DNA of 31,620 nucleotides from Eubacteriaceae bacterium (GTDB lineage Bacteria; Bacillota; Clostridia; Eubacteriales; Anaerofustaceae), in NCBI GenBank assembly GCA_017613995.1, contig JAGACT010000026.1:1-31620 (forward strand). Direction: 5' to 3'. Under the pieces are notes generated by a model. It searched no databases. It had not been told where the DNA came from and was given only the letters and a program-made list of their open reading frames with translations. A program made the translations under genes and the position numbers. Below, piece by piece: positions 14,636 to 23,171 of this stretch; position 1 is the first letter of the stretch; the number at the start of each line of letters is the position of its first letter.

Positions 14636-16063
14636 TCAGTTCTTGTTTACGCTGATCCACTTCTCGGAAGTGAACTTGTCGATGACCCAGTGGTTGTTGA
14701 ACCTGCCTACGCCGCTCATCTTCTCCCCGCCGAACATTACGTGGGGCTCGTCCGCTATGGACTGGTCGTTGATGTGGGTCATGCCGGTCTCGAGCCTCTT
14801 GGCCAGCTCCATGCCGTGGAACACGTCACGGGTGAAGATGCATCCGGAAAGACCGTACTCCGTGTCGTTCGCTATCGCCAGGGCTTCCTCCTCGTCCTTT
14901 GCCTTGATCAGGCAGATGACGGGTCCGAACACCTCGTTGCAGCAGGCGGGCATGTCGTTGGTGCAGTCCTTGAATACCCAGGGATAGATGTAGTTGCCCT
15001 CGGTATGGCCCTCGAGAGCCACGGTGGCTCCGGCCTTGATGGTGCCCTCGATGAAGCCCTCCACGCTCTTTACCTGGGTCTGGGAGATGACCGGTCCCAG
15101 GAACACTTCGGGATCGTGGGGATCGCCCACCTTGATGCCCTTGACCATCTCGACGTAGATCTTCGCGAACTCCTCGTAGACGGGCTCTTCGATGATGATC
15201 CTGTTGAGGGCCATGCATACCTGTCCCTGATTGAAGAAGGCTCCGAAGATCGCGCTGGCGGCGGCCTTCTCCAGGTCGGCGTCCTTGAGCACCATCATGA
15301 CGTTGTTGCCGCCCAGCTCCAGGGACACGTCCTTGATCATGTTGCCGGCGGTGGCGCCTATCATCTGGCCCACTTCGGTGGAACCGGTGAAGCTGATGGC
15401 GTCCGGGATCGGATGCTCTACGAAGTAATCGCCGATCTCGCTGCCCTTTCCGGCTATGGCGTTGTATACTCCCTTGGGGAAGCCGGCCTTCTCGAAGAAC
15501 TTGCCGATGATGAACGCCGTGCCCGGAGTGTCGGAGGCGGGCTTCAGGACCACGGTGTTTCCGCAGGCCACCGCGGGGACCACGCTTCTCATGGCCAGTA
15601 CCAGGGGCACGTTCCAGGGAGCGATGACTCCGATGACTCCCTTGGGGGCCTTGAAGGTGAAGTTCTCCTTGCCCGGGGTGTCGGAGGCTATGGTCTCGCC
15701 CCTCATGAGGTACGGGAACGCCATGGCCTGTTTGCAGATGTTGATGCACATGCCGATCTCGAAGTCTACCTTGGGCTTGGTGGATCCGCCTTCGCAGATC
15801 AGGAGGTCCGCCACCTCGTCGGCCATCTCGGCGATGGCGTTGCCCAGCTTCTCCAGCATGGAAGCCTTCTCGCCGGGAGTGGTCCTGGCCCATGCCGGGA
15901 ACGCAGCCCTGGCCGCGGCGTAGGCCGCGTCCACGTCGGCCTGGCTGGCCGCCTTGTAGGTATACAGGACGCTGTTGTCCATGGGGCAGGTGTCTTCCAT
16001 CACCTTGTCGCTGGTGCCTTCCACCCACTGACCGTCAATGTACAGTTTGTCGTATGCTATCAT
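14636..16063 (-). CDS. Aldehyde dehydrogenase family protein
   Basis: A 475-residue cytosolic NAD(P)-dependent enzyme that oxidises an aldehyde to a carboxylic acid. The active site is complete: N151 in APWNVPL, E249 in SLELGGNN, and nucleophile C283 in NQGQVCMALNR; the cofactor loop is FTGSTEVGQ near 225-233. Length and motifs are those of the classical, non-acylating ALDH superfamily. The overall look is closest to aromatic or semialdehyde dehydrogenases of the vanillin/benzaldehyde type, but substrate is a guess. Start is supported by GAAAGGAG upstream. It has its own promoter, with a palindrome in the spacer, and its own terminator, so it is a regulated single-gene unit. Three other genes on the same strand lie upstream but are separated by that promoter. 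Confidence 0.93.
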   Translation of the reverse strand: MIAYDKLYIDGQWVEGTSDKVMEDTCPMDNSVLYTYKAASQADVDAAYAAARAAFPAWARTTPGEKASMLEKLGNAIAEMADEVADLLICEGGSTKPKVDFEIGMCINICKQAMAFPYLMRGETIASDTPGKENFTFKAPKGVIGVIAPWNVPLVLAMRSVVPAVACGNTVVLKPASDTPGTAFIIGKFFEKAGFPKGVYNAIAGKGSEIGDYFVEHPIPDAISFTGSTEVGQMIGATAGNMIKDVSLELGGNNVMMVLKDADLEKAAASAIFGAFFNQGQVCMALNRIIIEEPVYEEFAKIYVEMVKGIKVGDPHDPEVFLGPVISQTQVKSVEGFIEGTIKAGATVALEGHTEGNYIYPWVFKDCTNDMPACCNEVFGPVICLIKAKDEEEALAIANDTEYGLSGCIFTRDVFHGMELAKRLETGMTHINDQSIADEPHVMFGGEKMSGVGRFNNHWVIDKFTSEKWISVNKN

Positions 16064-16105
16064 GTTTTTCTCCTTTCGGTTAATTGATTGTCTTTCTCTT
16101 TTAAT

Positions 16106-16135
16106 AGTATATAATAAGACGTCTTAATGATTCAA
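16106..16135 (-). promoter_or_regulatory. Promoter of the aldehyde dehydrogenase gene with a palindromic operator
   Basis: On the minus strand TTGAAT and TATACT are 18 bases apart. Inside the spacer lies the perfect 12-base palindrome TAAGACGTCTTA (16115-16126). A dimeric repressor bound there would block the promoter. The regulator is not in the window. Confidence 0.7.
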
Positions 16136-16169
16136 CTGTTTTTTCTTCCCGGGACATCATTTGGAAGCT

Positions 16170-16502
16170 CTACTTCTTCGGTTTCAGGACCAGTCCCAGG
16201 ATCCCGCTGATGCCGAGGGTCACCGTTACTATGATAAGTATCATCACGAGTCCCATGGGATCCCCCGCTATGGCCCCCATGACTCCAGAGTAGACTGCTT
16301 CGCCCAGGGCCATCAGGTGGGTGGTGACTCCGAATCCCCCTGCCTCGGCGATGGGACCCATGATCCCGAAAAAGCCGAGGACCGCTCCCAGGATGATGCC
16401 TCCCCTGAGGATAACCGGTACGGGGATGCGGACCTTTTCGATAAGAAGCTGCGCGATCACGGCGAACAGCGCCGGAAACAAAAATGCGTAAATGTAAGTC
16501 AT
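16170..16502 (-). CDS. SpoVA-family membrane protein (SpoVAE-like)
   Basis: A 110-residue integral membrane protein with three to four hydrophobic segments. It resembles SpoVAE of the SpoVA dipicolinic acid channel: the IPVPVILRGGIILGAVLGFFGIMGPI region, the THLMALGEAVYSGVMGA stretch, and the C-terminal ending GLVLKPKK are in the order seen in that family. Length is close to Bacillus SpoVAE (about 115). In spore formers SpoVA proteins sit in the inner spore membrane and move dipicolinate. It lies 15 bases after another SpoVA-like gene and starts with a GGAGG site upstream. The DNA-side partner SpoVAD is not present, so a different transport role is possible. Confidence 0.7.
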   Translation of the reverse strand: MTYIYAFLFPALFAVIAQLLIEKVRIPVPVILRGGIILGAVLGFFGIMGPIAEAGGFGVTTHLMALGEAVYSGVMGAIAGDPMGLVMILIIVTVTLGISGILGLVLKPKK

Positions 16503-16517
16503 TGTCTTTCCACCCTC

Positions 16518-16895
16518 CTAAAGCACGAAGGCCCTCAGAAGAGCCAGCAGGGCTCCCACGGCGAAGCCAGGGGCAATGACCCCCAGGATCTCTCCGAAGG
16601 CCCCCAGGACCGCTTTGCCCGCCTTCGCCCCGGCTCCTGCACGGGACGCGGCTCCTCCCGCCACGGTGGCGGAGAGCCCCGCGAAGGGAAAGAGCATCGC
16701 GGCGAAGCTCAGGCTGTTGAGCTTGTCAAACAGTCCGCTCACCCACAGGATGATGCCCAGCGCTCCCAGGGAGAGCATGACGGCGGGGGTGAGAAGGGGC
16801 ATTGTGAGCCCCAGGGCTGAATAGGCTCCCGCGAGGCACTGGGCCAGAAGGCCCATGCAGCCCGCGATCAGAAACGTATACAGGTACCTTTTCAA
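16518..16895 (-). CDS. SpoVA-family membrane protein (SpoVAC-like), TTG start
   Basis: A 125-residue membrane protein with about four hydrophobic segments. It follows the pattern of SpoVAC/SpoVAE proteins: an N-terminal helix with small residues (YTFLIAGCMGLLAQ), a central GALGIILWVSGLFDKLNSLSFA resembling the GVYDKL-type segment of SpoVAC, and the small-residue run GGAASRAGAGAKAGK before the last helix. The start codon is TTG at 16895, supported by GGGAGG eight bases upstream and by the absence of an ATG nearby. It pairs with the SpoVAE-like gene downstream. A strong terminator lies only about 20 bases before the start, so there is no room for a promoter after it; expression must come through that terminator or from a promoter overlapping it. 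Assignment rests on pattern recall and is less certain than for its partner. Confidence 0.6.
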   Translation of the reverse strand: MKRYLYTFLIAGCMGLLAQCLAGAYSALGLTMPLLTPAVMLSLGALGIILWVSGLFDKLNSLSFAAMLFPFAGLSATVAGGAASRAGAGAKAGKAVLGAFGEILGVIAPGFAVGALLALLRAFVL

Positions 16896-16915
16896 TTAAT
16901 TTTCCTCCCATCAAA

Positions 16916-16944
16916 AGCGGAGACGTGCATTGGACGTCTCCGCT
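16916..16944 (-). terminator. Terminator or attenuator between the esterase and the SpoVA-like pair
   Basis: AGCGGAGACGT pairs with ACGTCTCCGCT over 11 bases with a seven-base loop. On the minus strand only TTT follows before GATGG, so termination may be incomplete, which would let the SpoVA-like genes be transcribed. Confidence 0.7.
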
Positions 16945-16957
16945 TAAATAAACTTAA

Positions 16958-18685
16958 TTACTTGTTATCCCTGTCCACAAGGGTCCCGTCGGAAAGCCTC
17001 CTGAAGCGGGAAACGAACTTCCAGCCCAGAGTCGGGTCGATGGGATGCACCTCATGGGCCTTGCCGCACATGAGGACGAAGTGGTAGTAGTCCTTTTTCT
17101 TCGTCTCGGGATCCGCGTAGAACACGTTGTCCACGTAGGCGTTGGAAGGATATCTCCTGTCGGGATAGAACACCTTCACGTCCATGCCCTCGACTCCCAC
17201 GGCGGGTTCCAGCCCGTCGCGGGTGGGGGAGTTCTTGATGCCGTTGAAATCCTTCCAGAAGCGGTACTGCAGCTCCTGGTTGGTCTCCTTGCTGATGGGG
17301 TATTCGCTCTCCCTGGTGCCGTAGAAGTACATCACCGGCATCTCGTAGGATTTTTCCTTCTGCTTTTTGAGGGCCCTCTTCAGCGGAGCCATGCCCGCCT
17401 TCGGATCGCTGGAAGGAGTGAACGCGGGGGGCTTGGGGGTGCCGGGCTTGGGCACCACGGCGGCATAGGTGCTGGGACGCACCGGCTTGAACTTGCCGAG
17501 GCTCGCGTAGGGGAAGGTGGAGTCTATCGGGCAGCTGGCCGCGATGAGCTCGGGATGCTCCATGGCAAAGAGCATTGCGAAGCCCGCCCCGTTGGAGAAG
17601 CCGCTGGTGTAGATGCGCTCCTCGTCGATGGGATACTTATCCTTCAGATACTTTATGAGTTCCTCGTAGTACTCCACGTCGTTGTAGGCGCCGGGCTTGA
17701 AGGTCAGGTTCCAGCTCACCAGGTTGGATGCGTAGCAGTATACGGTGATGAAGCCCTCCTTTTCTCCCAGGCGGTGGAACTTGGACTGCTCCGCCATCCT
17801 CAGGGGCGAATCCCCGGCTCCGTGGGACAGCAGGATAAGGGGCACCTTCTTTTTCGGGTTCTTTTTGACCGATGAGGGAACGCACTCTATCCAGGAATGG
17901 GCCAGTCCGCCGTTGTCGGGCAGCACGTGGTCGATGACGTAGTTGAAGCCCTCGTTCTCTGGATCGATGCGGCTGTCGGGCTCTCCCGCGGGGGAGATGT
18001 TGGCGCGCCTGACCTTCTTCATGAAGTCCCTATAGAAGCTTCTGATGAGCTCCCCTGTGAGTTCCTCGCTCTTAGCGTACTTCACGAACATGCTGGCGTT
18101 ATAGGGGCACTTCCAGGTGTTCTTTGCTGTCTTTTCGGCGCGGTTGGCGGTTATGTAGTAATTCCTGTAGGCCCTGCCGTTCACTATCAGGGCTGGCACG
18201 GCGGCTCCGGTGGCGTTGCAGGCCGCAGCGTCCTTCATCTCGCCTCCGAACAGCAGCACCGCCGCAGCCAGGTCCTGGCTGGGGCAGGTGGCTATCAGCG
18301 AGTTGGCCAGGGTGGCTCCGGATCCCTCGGCTATGATGAAGTGAAGGTCCGCTATGGCCTTCCAGCCGTTGGTATGGGTGCCGGAGAAGATGCTGGTCTG
18401 AAGGGCGGCTATGAGCTTCTCGTCGGCGGTCTGTTCCCTGGCTCCCTTGCTGACCCAGCCGTTTCGGCGGGGCACCGGGAAAGCCATCAGGGTGTGTCCG
18501 GTCTCGATGAGGGGGGCAAAGCCGCTTTTTTCGATGAAGGCCTCCACGCTTAGCCTGTCCGCCTTTTCCAGCAGCACCGTGACGGAGTCGCTCTTTACAT
18601 GATAATCGTATTCTCCCTTTGGATAGGCTACCCAGATCTCTCTGTTGCCGTCGGGAGTTTCCAGTTTTCTTTTCTCCAGTATCAT
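16958..18685 (-). CDS. Large alpha/beta hydrolase, feruloyl/PHB-depolymerase-like esterase
   Basis: A 575-residue protein with no signal peptide. The C-terminal half is an esterase domain: oxyanion region LLSHGAGDSP, nucleophile Ser364 in TSGFSNGAGFA, and a late His candidate in CGKAHEVHP. The pattern GFSNGAG is that of the LpqC/PHB-depolymerase and feruloyl-esterase group. The N-terminal half (residues about 30-190) also looks like a hydrolase fold, with IIAEGSGATLANSL where a nucleophile elbow would lie and VPALIVNGRAYRN where a strand before the acid would lie, but the catalytic set there is not convincing. So it may be two fused hydrolase domains, one degenerate. It has a good promoter and AAGGAG site. 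The segment around PPAFTPSSDPKAG looks like an insertion. Confidence 0.75.
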   Translation of the reverse strand: MILEKRKLETPDGNREIWVAYPKGEYDYHVKSDSVTVLLEKADRLSVEAFIEKSGFAPLIETGHTLMAFPVPRRNGWVSKGAREQTADEKLIAALQTSIFSGTHTNGWKAIADLHFIIAEGSGATLANSLIATCPSQDLAAAVLLFGGEMKDAAACNATGAAVPALIVNGRAYRNYYITANRAEKTAKNTWKCPYNASMFVKYAKSEELTGELIRSFYRDFMKKVRRANISPAGEPDSRIDPENEGFNYVIDHVLPDNGGLAHSWIECVPSSVKKNPKKKVPLILLSHGAGDSPLRMAEQSKFHRLGEKEGFITVYCYASNLVSWNLTFKPGAYNDVEYYEELIKYLKDKYPIDEERIYTSGFSNGAGFAMLFAMEHPELIAASCPIDSTFPYASLGKFKPVRPSTYAAVVPKPGTPKPPAFTPSSDPKAGMAPLKRALKKQKEKSYEMPVMYFYGTRESEYPISKETNQELQYRFWKDFNGIKNSPTRDGLEPAVGVEGMDVKVFYPDRRYPSNAYVDNVFYADPETKKKDYYHFVLMCGKAHEVHPIDPTLGWKFVSRFRRLSDGTLVDRDNK

Positions 18686-18758
18686 CTTTTTCTCCTTGTG
18701 ATTAACTTGTGTGTTTGTTTTTTAAAGATCGAAGCGATACGCGGTATCTTACAGCTTT

Positions 18759-18787
18759 ATTATCGCACAAAACGGCATAAAGGTCAA
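18759..18787 (-). promoter_or_regulatory. Promoter of the large esterase gene
   Basis: On the minus strand TTGACC and GATAAT are 17 bases apart, with a 73-base leader before the start codon at 18685. Confidence 0.8.
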
Positions 18788-18883
18788 TCGAAAAGGACCC
18801 TAAATGGATAGGGGCTCCCGCACAGGAGGGTGCAAAAATCCTTCAGGAAGTTCCCCGGGAGCTGACCTAAAAGAGCGCTGTTC

Positions 18884-18892
18884 TGTTATAAT
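18884..18892 (+). promoter_or_regulatory. Extended -10 promoter element of dnaE
   Basis: TGT precedes a perfect TATAAT (18887-18892). A CTGACC at 18862-18867 is a poor -35 at 19 bases. The element lies 31 bases before the dnaE start and is divergent from the esterase promoter. Confidence 0.7.
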
Positions 18893-18923
18893 CAGGATGG
18901 GCAGCTGCCCATGGGAGAAACAT

Positions 18924-21900
18924 ATGTCGGACGAAGGCATCAGAGTAGAGAACTTCACACATCTTCACATACATACCCAGTATTCGCTGCTGGACGGCTT
19001 CTGCCGCATCCCGGACCTGGTAAAGAAGGTAAAGGATCTGGGACAGCAGGCCGTGGCCATTACGGACCACGGCGTCATGTTCGGCTGCGTGGATTTCTAC
19101 AAGGAATGCCTCAGCCAGGGCATCAAGCCCATCATCGGCTGCGAGATCTACATGTCCGAGAGGGGCATGACCGACCGGGACGCCAAACTTGACCGCAAAA
19201 ACTATCACCTGATCCTGCTGGCCGAGAACATGACGGGCTACCAGAACCTGGCCAAGATCGTCTCCATCGCCTATACCGACGGCTTCTTCTACAAGCCCAG
19301 GGCGGACTACGAGCTTCTCAAGCGCTACCACGAGGGCATCATCTGCCTGACGGGCTGCATCGCGGGCAAGGTGCCCCAGGCGGTGATCGCCGGCAGCATG
19401 GAAAAGGCCGAGGAGGAGCTCAAAAACCTCATCGACTGCTTCGGGGCGGGCAACGTCTACGTGGAGATCCAGGACCACGGCATCATGGAGGAGCGCGTCG
19501 CCAACGAGGGGCTGCTGGAGCTGGCGAAAAAGTATGATCTCAAGCCCGTATGCACCAACGACGCCCACTACGTCAGCCGCGACGACAGCTATTACCACGA
19601 CGTGCTGCTGTGCATCCAGACCGGGTCCCTCTACGACGACCCGGAGCGCATGCGCTTCACTGGGGAGGAGTTCTACGTCAAGAGCGAGGAGGAGATGAGG
19701 CAGCTTTTCTCCTACGTGCCCGAAGCCGTGGAGAATACTAAGGAAGTTGCGAACCGCTGCAACGTGGAGTTCGAGTTCAACCACTACCACATCCCCGCCT
19801 ACGCCCTGCCGGAGGGCTACACCTCCGCCACCTATCTGAGGAAGATCTCGGAGGAGGGCCTGGAGAAAAAGTACGATACCATAACCGACGAGATGAGGGA
19901 GAGACTCGACTACGAACTGGGAGTCATCGACAAGATGGGCTTCAACGAGTACTTCCTGATCGTCTGGGACTATATAAAATACGCGAAGGACCATGACATC
20001 CCCGTGGGCCCCGGCAGGGGCAGCGGAGCCGGATCCCTGGTGGCCTACTGCACCGGCATCACCGAGGTGGATCCCCTGAAGTACGCCCTGATCTTCGAGA
20101 GGTTCCTCAACGAATCCCGAGTGTCCATGCCCGATATCGACGTGGACTTCTGCATCGACAACCGCTACAAGGTCATCGACTACGTCAAGGAAAAGTACGG
20201 GGAGTCCAACGTCGCCCAGATCATAACCTTCGGTACCCTGGGGGCCAAGCAGGCCGTCAGGGACATCGGCAAGGCCATGGGCATGAGCACCTCCGAGGTG
20301 GACCGCATCGCCAAGGAGATCCCCTCCCATCCCGGCACCACCATAGACTCAGCCATAGGGGAGGCCCCGGAGCTGAGAAAGATGATCGAGGAAGACCCGA
20401 ACATCGCAAAGCTCATCGACACAGCGAAACATCTGGAGGGAGCCCCCAGGCACTGCTCCAAGCACGCGGCGGGGGTGGTCATCGCGGACCGTCCCGTCAT
20501 GGACTACGTGCCCCTGTACGTGGTGGAGGGCACCCCCGTCACCCAGTACTCCATGGTCACCGTGGAGGAGCTGGGGCTTCTCAAGATGGACTTTCTGGGG
20601 CTTAGAAACCTCACGGTCATCAAGGACACGGTCAGGAGCATTAAGCGCAGCCAGGGCAAGGACGTGGACGTCGACCACCTGCCCCTGGACGACCCCAACG
20701 TATACGCCACCATCTCCAGGGGGGACACCAAGGGTGTCTTCCAGCTGGAGAGCGCCGGCATCACCGGGTTCATGATGAACCTGCAGCCGGACTGCATAGA
20801 GGACCTGATAGCGGGCATCTCCCTGTACCGTCCCGGACCCATGCAGTACATCGGGGAATACGTGGAGAACAAGCGAAACCCCATGGGCATCAAATATCTG
20901 TGCCCCCAGCTGGAGAGCATCCTGGACGTGACCTACGGCTGCATGGTCTACCAGGAGCAGGTCATGCAGATAGTCAGGGATCTGGCGGGCTTTTCCATGG
21001 CGGAGAGCGACAACGTGCGCCGGGCCATGAGCAAGAAGAAGGCCAAGGTCATCAAGGCCTACCGGGAGGACTTCGTCCACGGCTCCCCGGAGAAGAACAT
21101 CCCCGGATGCGTCCGCAGCGGCATCTCGGAGGAAGCGGCCAACAAGCTCTACGACCAGATGGAGGCCTTCGCCTCCTACGCCTTCAACAAGTCCCACGCC
21201 GCGGCCTACGCCGTGGTCACCTACCAGACGGCGTACCTGAAGACCTACTATCCCGCCGAGTTCCTGGCGGCTCTGATGACCAGCGTCATCGGCAGCGACG
21301 ACAAGCTCATCGGATACGTGAAGCTTCTCAAGGAAAAGGACATCGAGCTTCTGCCCCCGGACATCAACGCCTCCTACGACACCTTCACCGTCAGCGACGG
21401 GAAGATCCGTTTCGGGTTTTTAGCCATCAAGGGCCTCGGTGAGGGCGCCATAGCGGAGATCACCGACGTGAGGGAGCGAAAGGGCCTCTTTACCGATTTC
21501 GACGACTTCCTGGACAAGCTGGAATACACCTCCGTCAACAAAAAGGCGGTGGAGAACATGATAAAGGCGGGCTGCTTCGACAGCCTGGGACACACCAGGA
21601 GGGAGCTGCTGGCGGTGTTCTCGGAGAAGATGGAAGCGGTGCAGAGGGAACGAAAGAACCTGGTGGAGGGCCAGCTGAACCTCTTCGACATGCTGGGAGG
21701 GGTCTCCGCCGCCATACCCAGGACCCAGGGCACCCGCTACATCAAAGAGGAACTGCCCCTGGAGGAACTTCTCCGCTACGAGAAGGAATCCCTGGGACTG
21801 TACCTGTCGGGCCATCCCCTCATTAAGTACGAAGACAGCGTCAGGCACCTCGTCAACTGCGACGCGTCCATGCTGCAGGTGGGCGAGGACGGAGAGATGC

Positions 21901-22526
21901 AGGTGGAGGAGGGCAAAAAGATCTACATGATCGGCCTCATCACCGCGGTTAAGACCATGATGACGAAGGGATCCAATCCGGGCCTTATGGCCTTCGTGTC
22001 CCTGGAGGACCTCTACGGCACCTACGAGGTGGCGGTGTTCAACAAGCTCTACGAGCAGAAGAGCCCCATCATCAAAAAGGACCGCGCCGTGCTTATAAAG
22101 GGCACCATAACCATGCGCAACGACCAGCCCTCCATCAAGCTCTACGACATGCTTTCCCTGGACGAGGACGCCTACGCCATCGCAAGGCTGCGTAACTACG
22201 ACGGCAAGGACAGAAAGGCCTACGAGAAGGAGCAGCAGGCGAAAGTCAAGGCGAAGGAAGTCATGACGGTGGTGGAGGACAAGCTCAGCCCCATCCCCGA
22301 GAACGCCACAGTGGTGATCTCCATGGACCGTTACGTGCTGGCGGTGCTGGAGGAGATCAAGCAGGTGCTGGTGGCCAACGCCGGGGACGTGAGGGTCATC
22401 CTCTACGACAAGGAGGCTTCAATGAAGTACCAGGCTCCCAGGAGCATGTGGATCAGCCGCGAGCCGGGAGTGCTGCGTCAGATCGAGGAGCTGGCCGGAA
22501 GTGAAAATGTCAGGCTGGTGGTATGA
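18924..22526 (+). CDS. dnaE: DNA polymerase III subunit alpha (DnaE)
   Basis: The 1200-residue replicative polymerase subunit. Domain order is that of DnaE: an N-terminal PHP domain with H13, H15 and H17 in THLHIHTQYSLLDG; the polymerase palm with catalytic aspartates D404, D406 and D408 in PDIDVDFCID; the fingers with a VRRAMSKKKAKV segment; a helix-hairpin-helix region around FGFLAIKGLGEGA; and a C-terminal OB fold near YMIGLITAVKTMMTKGSN. There is no intervening exonuclease domain, so this is DnaE and not PolC. Start is set at 18924 because GGGAG precedes it and the PHP motif follows directly; an open frame back to 18804 crosses the promoter. In Firmicutes DnaE works with PolC, which is not in the window. 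Length is slightly above E. coli DnaE. Confidence 0.97.
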   Translation: MSDEGIRVENFTHLHIHTQYSLLDGFCRIPDLVKKVKDLGQQAVAITDHGVMFGCVDFYKECLSQGIKPIIGCEIYMSERGMTDRDAKLDRKNYHLILLAENMTGYQNLAKIVSIAYTDGFFYKPRADYELLKRYHEGIICLTGCIAGKVPQAVIAGSMEKAEEELKNLIDCFGAGNVYVEIQDHGIMEERVANEGLLELAKKYDLKPVCTNDAHYVSRDDSYYHDVLLCIQTGSLYDDPERMRFTGEEFYVKSEEEMRQLFSYVPEAVENTKEVANRCNVEFEFNHYHIPAYALPEGYTSATYLRKISEEGLEKKYDTITDEMRERLDYELGVIDKMGFNEYFLIVWDYIKYAKDHDIPVGPGRGSGAGSLVAYCTGITEVDPLKYALIFERFLNESRVSMPDIDVDFCIDNRYKVIDYVKEKYGESNVAQIITFGTLGAKQAVRDIGKAMGMSTSEVDRIAKEIPSHPGTTIDSAIGEAPELRKMIEEDPNIAKLIDTAKHLEGAPRHCSKHAAGVVIADRPVMDYVPLYVVEGTPVTQYSMVTVEELGLLKMDFLGLRNLTVIKDTVRSIKRSQGKDVDVDHLPLDDPNVYATISRGDTKGVFQLESAGITGFMMNLQPDCIEDLIAGISLYRPGPMQYIGEYVENKRNPMGIKYLCPQLESILDVTYGCMVYQEQVMQIVRDLAGFSMAESDNVRRAMSKKKAKVIKAYREDFVHGSPEKNIPGCVRSGISEEAANKLYDQMEAFASYAFNKSHAAAYAVVTYQTAYLKTYYPAEFLAALMTSVIGSDDKLIGYVKLLKEKDIELLPPDINASYDTFTVSDGKIRFGFLAIKGLGEGAIAEITDVRERKGLFTDFDDFLDKLEYTSVNKKAVENMIKAGCFDSLGHTRRELLAVFSEKMEAVQRERKNLVEGQLNLFDMLGGVSAAIPRTQGTRYIKEELPLEELLRYEKESLGLYLSGHPLIKYEDSVRHLVNCDASMLQVGEDGEMQVEEGKKIYMIGLITAVKTMMTKGSNPGLMAFVSLEDLYGTYEVAVFNKLYEQKSPIIKKDRAVLIKGTITMRNDQPSIKLYDMLSLDEDAYAIARLRNYDGKDRKAYEKEQQAKVKAKEVMTVVEDKLSPIPENATVVISMDRYVLAVLEEIKQVLVANAGDVRVILYDKEASMKYQAPRSMWISREPGVLRQIEELAGSENVRLVV

Positions 22527-22534
22527 TTTTTGTA

Positions 22535-22563
22535 TTGATTGAAGCCGAAAGATAACTTATAAT
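22535..22563 (+). promoter_or_regulatory. Promoter of zapA
   Basis: TTGATT (22535-22540) and TATAAT (22558-22563) with 17-base spacing, 31 bases before the zapA start codon. Confidence 0.85.
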
Positions 22564-22594
22564 TATAAGACAGGAAACTTTGAGGAGACGAGAC

Positions 22595-23119
22595 ATGGAA
22601 GAAAAGAGAAGAGTCACTGTTAACATTCTGGGAGTATCCTACAACATCATAACCGATGAAGACCCCGCAAAGGTCGAAGCCATCGCCCAGTACGTGGACA
22701 ACGCGGTGAAGACCACCAAGGCGGCCGCTCCCCAGATGAGCAGCAACCACGCGGCCATCCTGGCCCTGATGAATACCACGGAGGAGCTCTTTGCCACCAG
22801 GGAACTGCTGGAAGCCATGAAGGAAAAGGAAGAGGACTTCGAGAAGAACCTGGAGAGCGTCAAGCAGGCGGAGGAGCTCAAGCTGGAGCTGGCCAACGCG
22901 GACAACCGCATGAAGACCCTGAAGAACAAGGCCGAGAAGCTGCAGGTGGAAAACATCGAGCTCAAGGACATGCTGGACGAGTACAAGGACAAGTACAACG
23001 CCCTGCGGACGGAGTACGAACTTAACAGGAGGAACCTCAACGACCTGCAGAGCAAGTTTTTGGAGAACCAGATAGAACTGGTGAAGGTCAAGAAGTCCCT
23101 CATAGACGTACAGGAATAG
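22595..23119 (+). CDS. zapA: Cell division protein ZapA with an extended coiled coil
   Basis: A 174-residue cytosolic protein. The first 90 residues match ZapA: RRVTVNILGVSYNIITDEDPAKVEAIAQYVDNAVK, then the SSNHAAILALMNTTEELF helix. ZapA binds FtsZ and bundles its filaments at the division site. The remaining part is a long predicted coiled coil of heptads rich in Glu, Lys and Leu. That makes the protein about twice the length of the Bacillus ZapA (about 85), a longer form seen in some Clostridia. The ATG at 22595 follows GAGGAG; a TTG 15 bases earlier is rejected. The gene has its own promoter and terminator and follows dnaE by 68 bases. Confidence 0.88.
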   Translation: MEEKRRVTVNILGVSYNIITDEDPAKVEAIAQYVDNAVKTTKAAAPQMSSNHAAILALMNTTEELFATRELLEAMKEKEEDFEKNLESVKQAEELKLELANADNRMKTLKNKAEKLQVENIELKDMLDEYKDKYNALRTEYELNRRNLNDLQSKFLENQIELVKVKKSLIDVQE

Positions 23120-23127
23120 TAAGGAGC

Positions 23128-23159
23128 CAATGGCGGAGACGCTCCGTCATTGCTTTTTT
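23128..23159 (+). terminator. Terminator between zapA and the corrinoid genes
   Basis: An 11-pair stem (23128-23138 with 23142-23152, one G-T) and a three-base loop, followed by C and TTTTTT. An AAGGAG and an in-frame ATG (23130) of the next gene overlap its 5' side, so it could act as an attenuator. Confidence 0.85.
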
Positions 23160-23171
23160 GTGGTAAACGCG

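Noticed and set aside
14690..16087. Plus-strand open frame of 465 codons
   Set aside because: It is antisense to the aldehyde dehydrogenase gene, which has complete catalytic motifs, promoter and terminator.
18804..18923. Longer N-terminus for DnaE
   Set aside because: It crosses the extended -10 promoter and adds 40 residues not typical of DnaE; the ATG at 18924 has a ribosome binding site and precedes the PHP motif.
23120..23171. Cobalamin riboswitch ahead of the corrinoid genes
   Set aside because: Only 52 bases separate zapA from the CobU-like start, far too few for the riboswitch, and its conserved core is not present.
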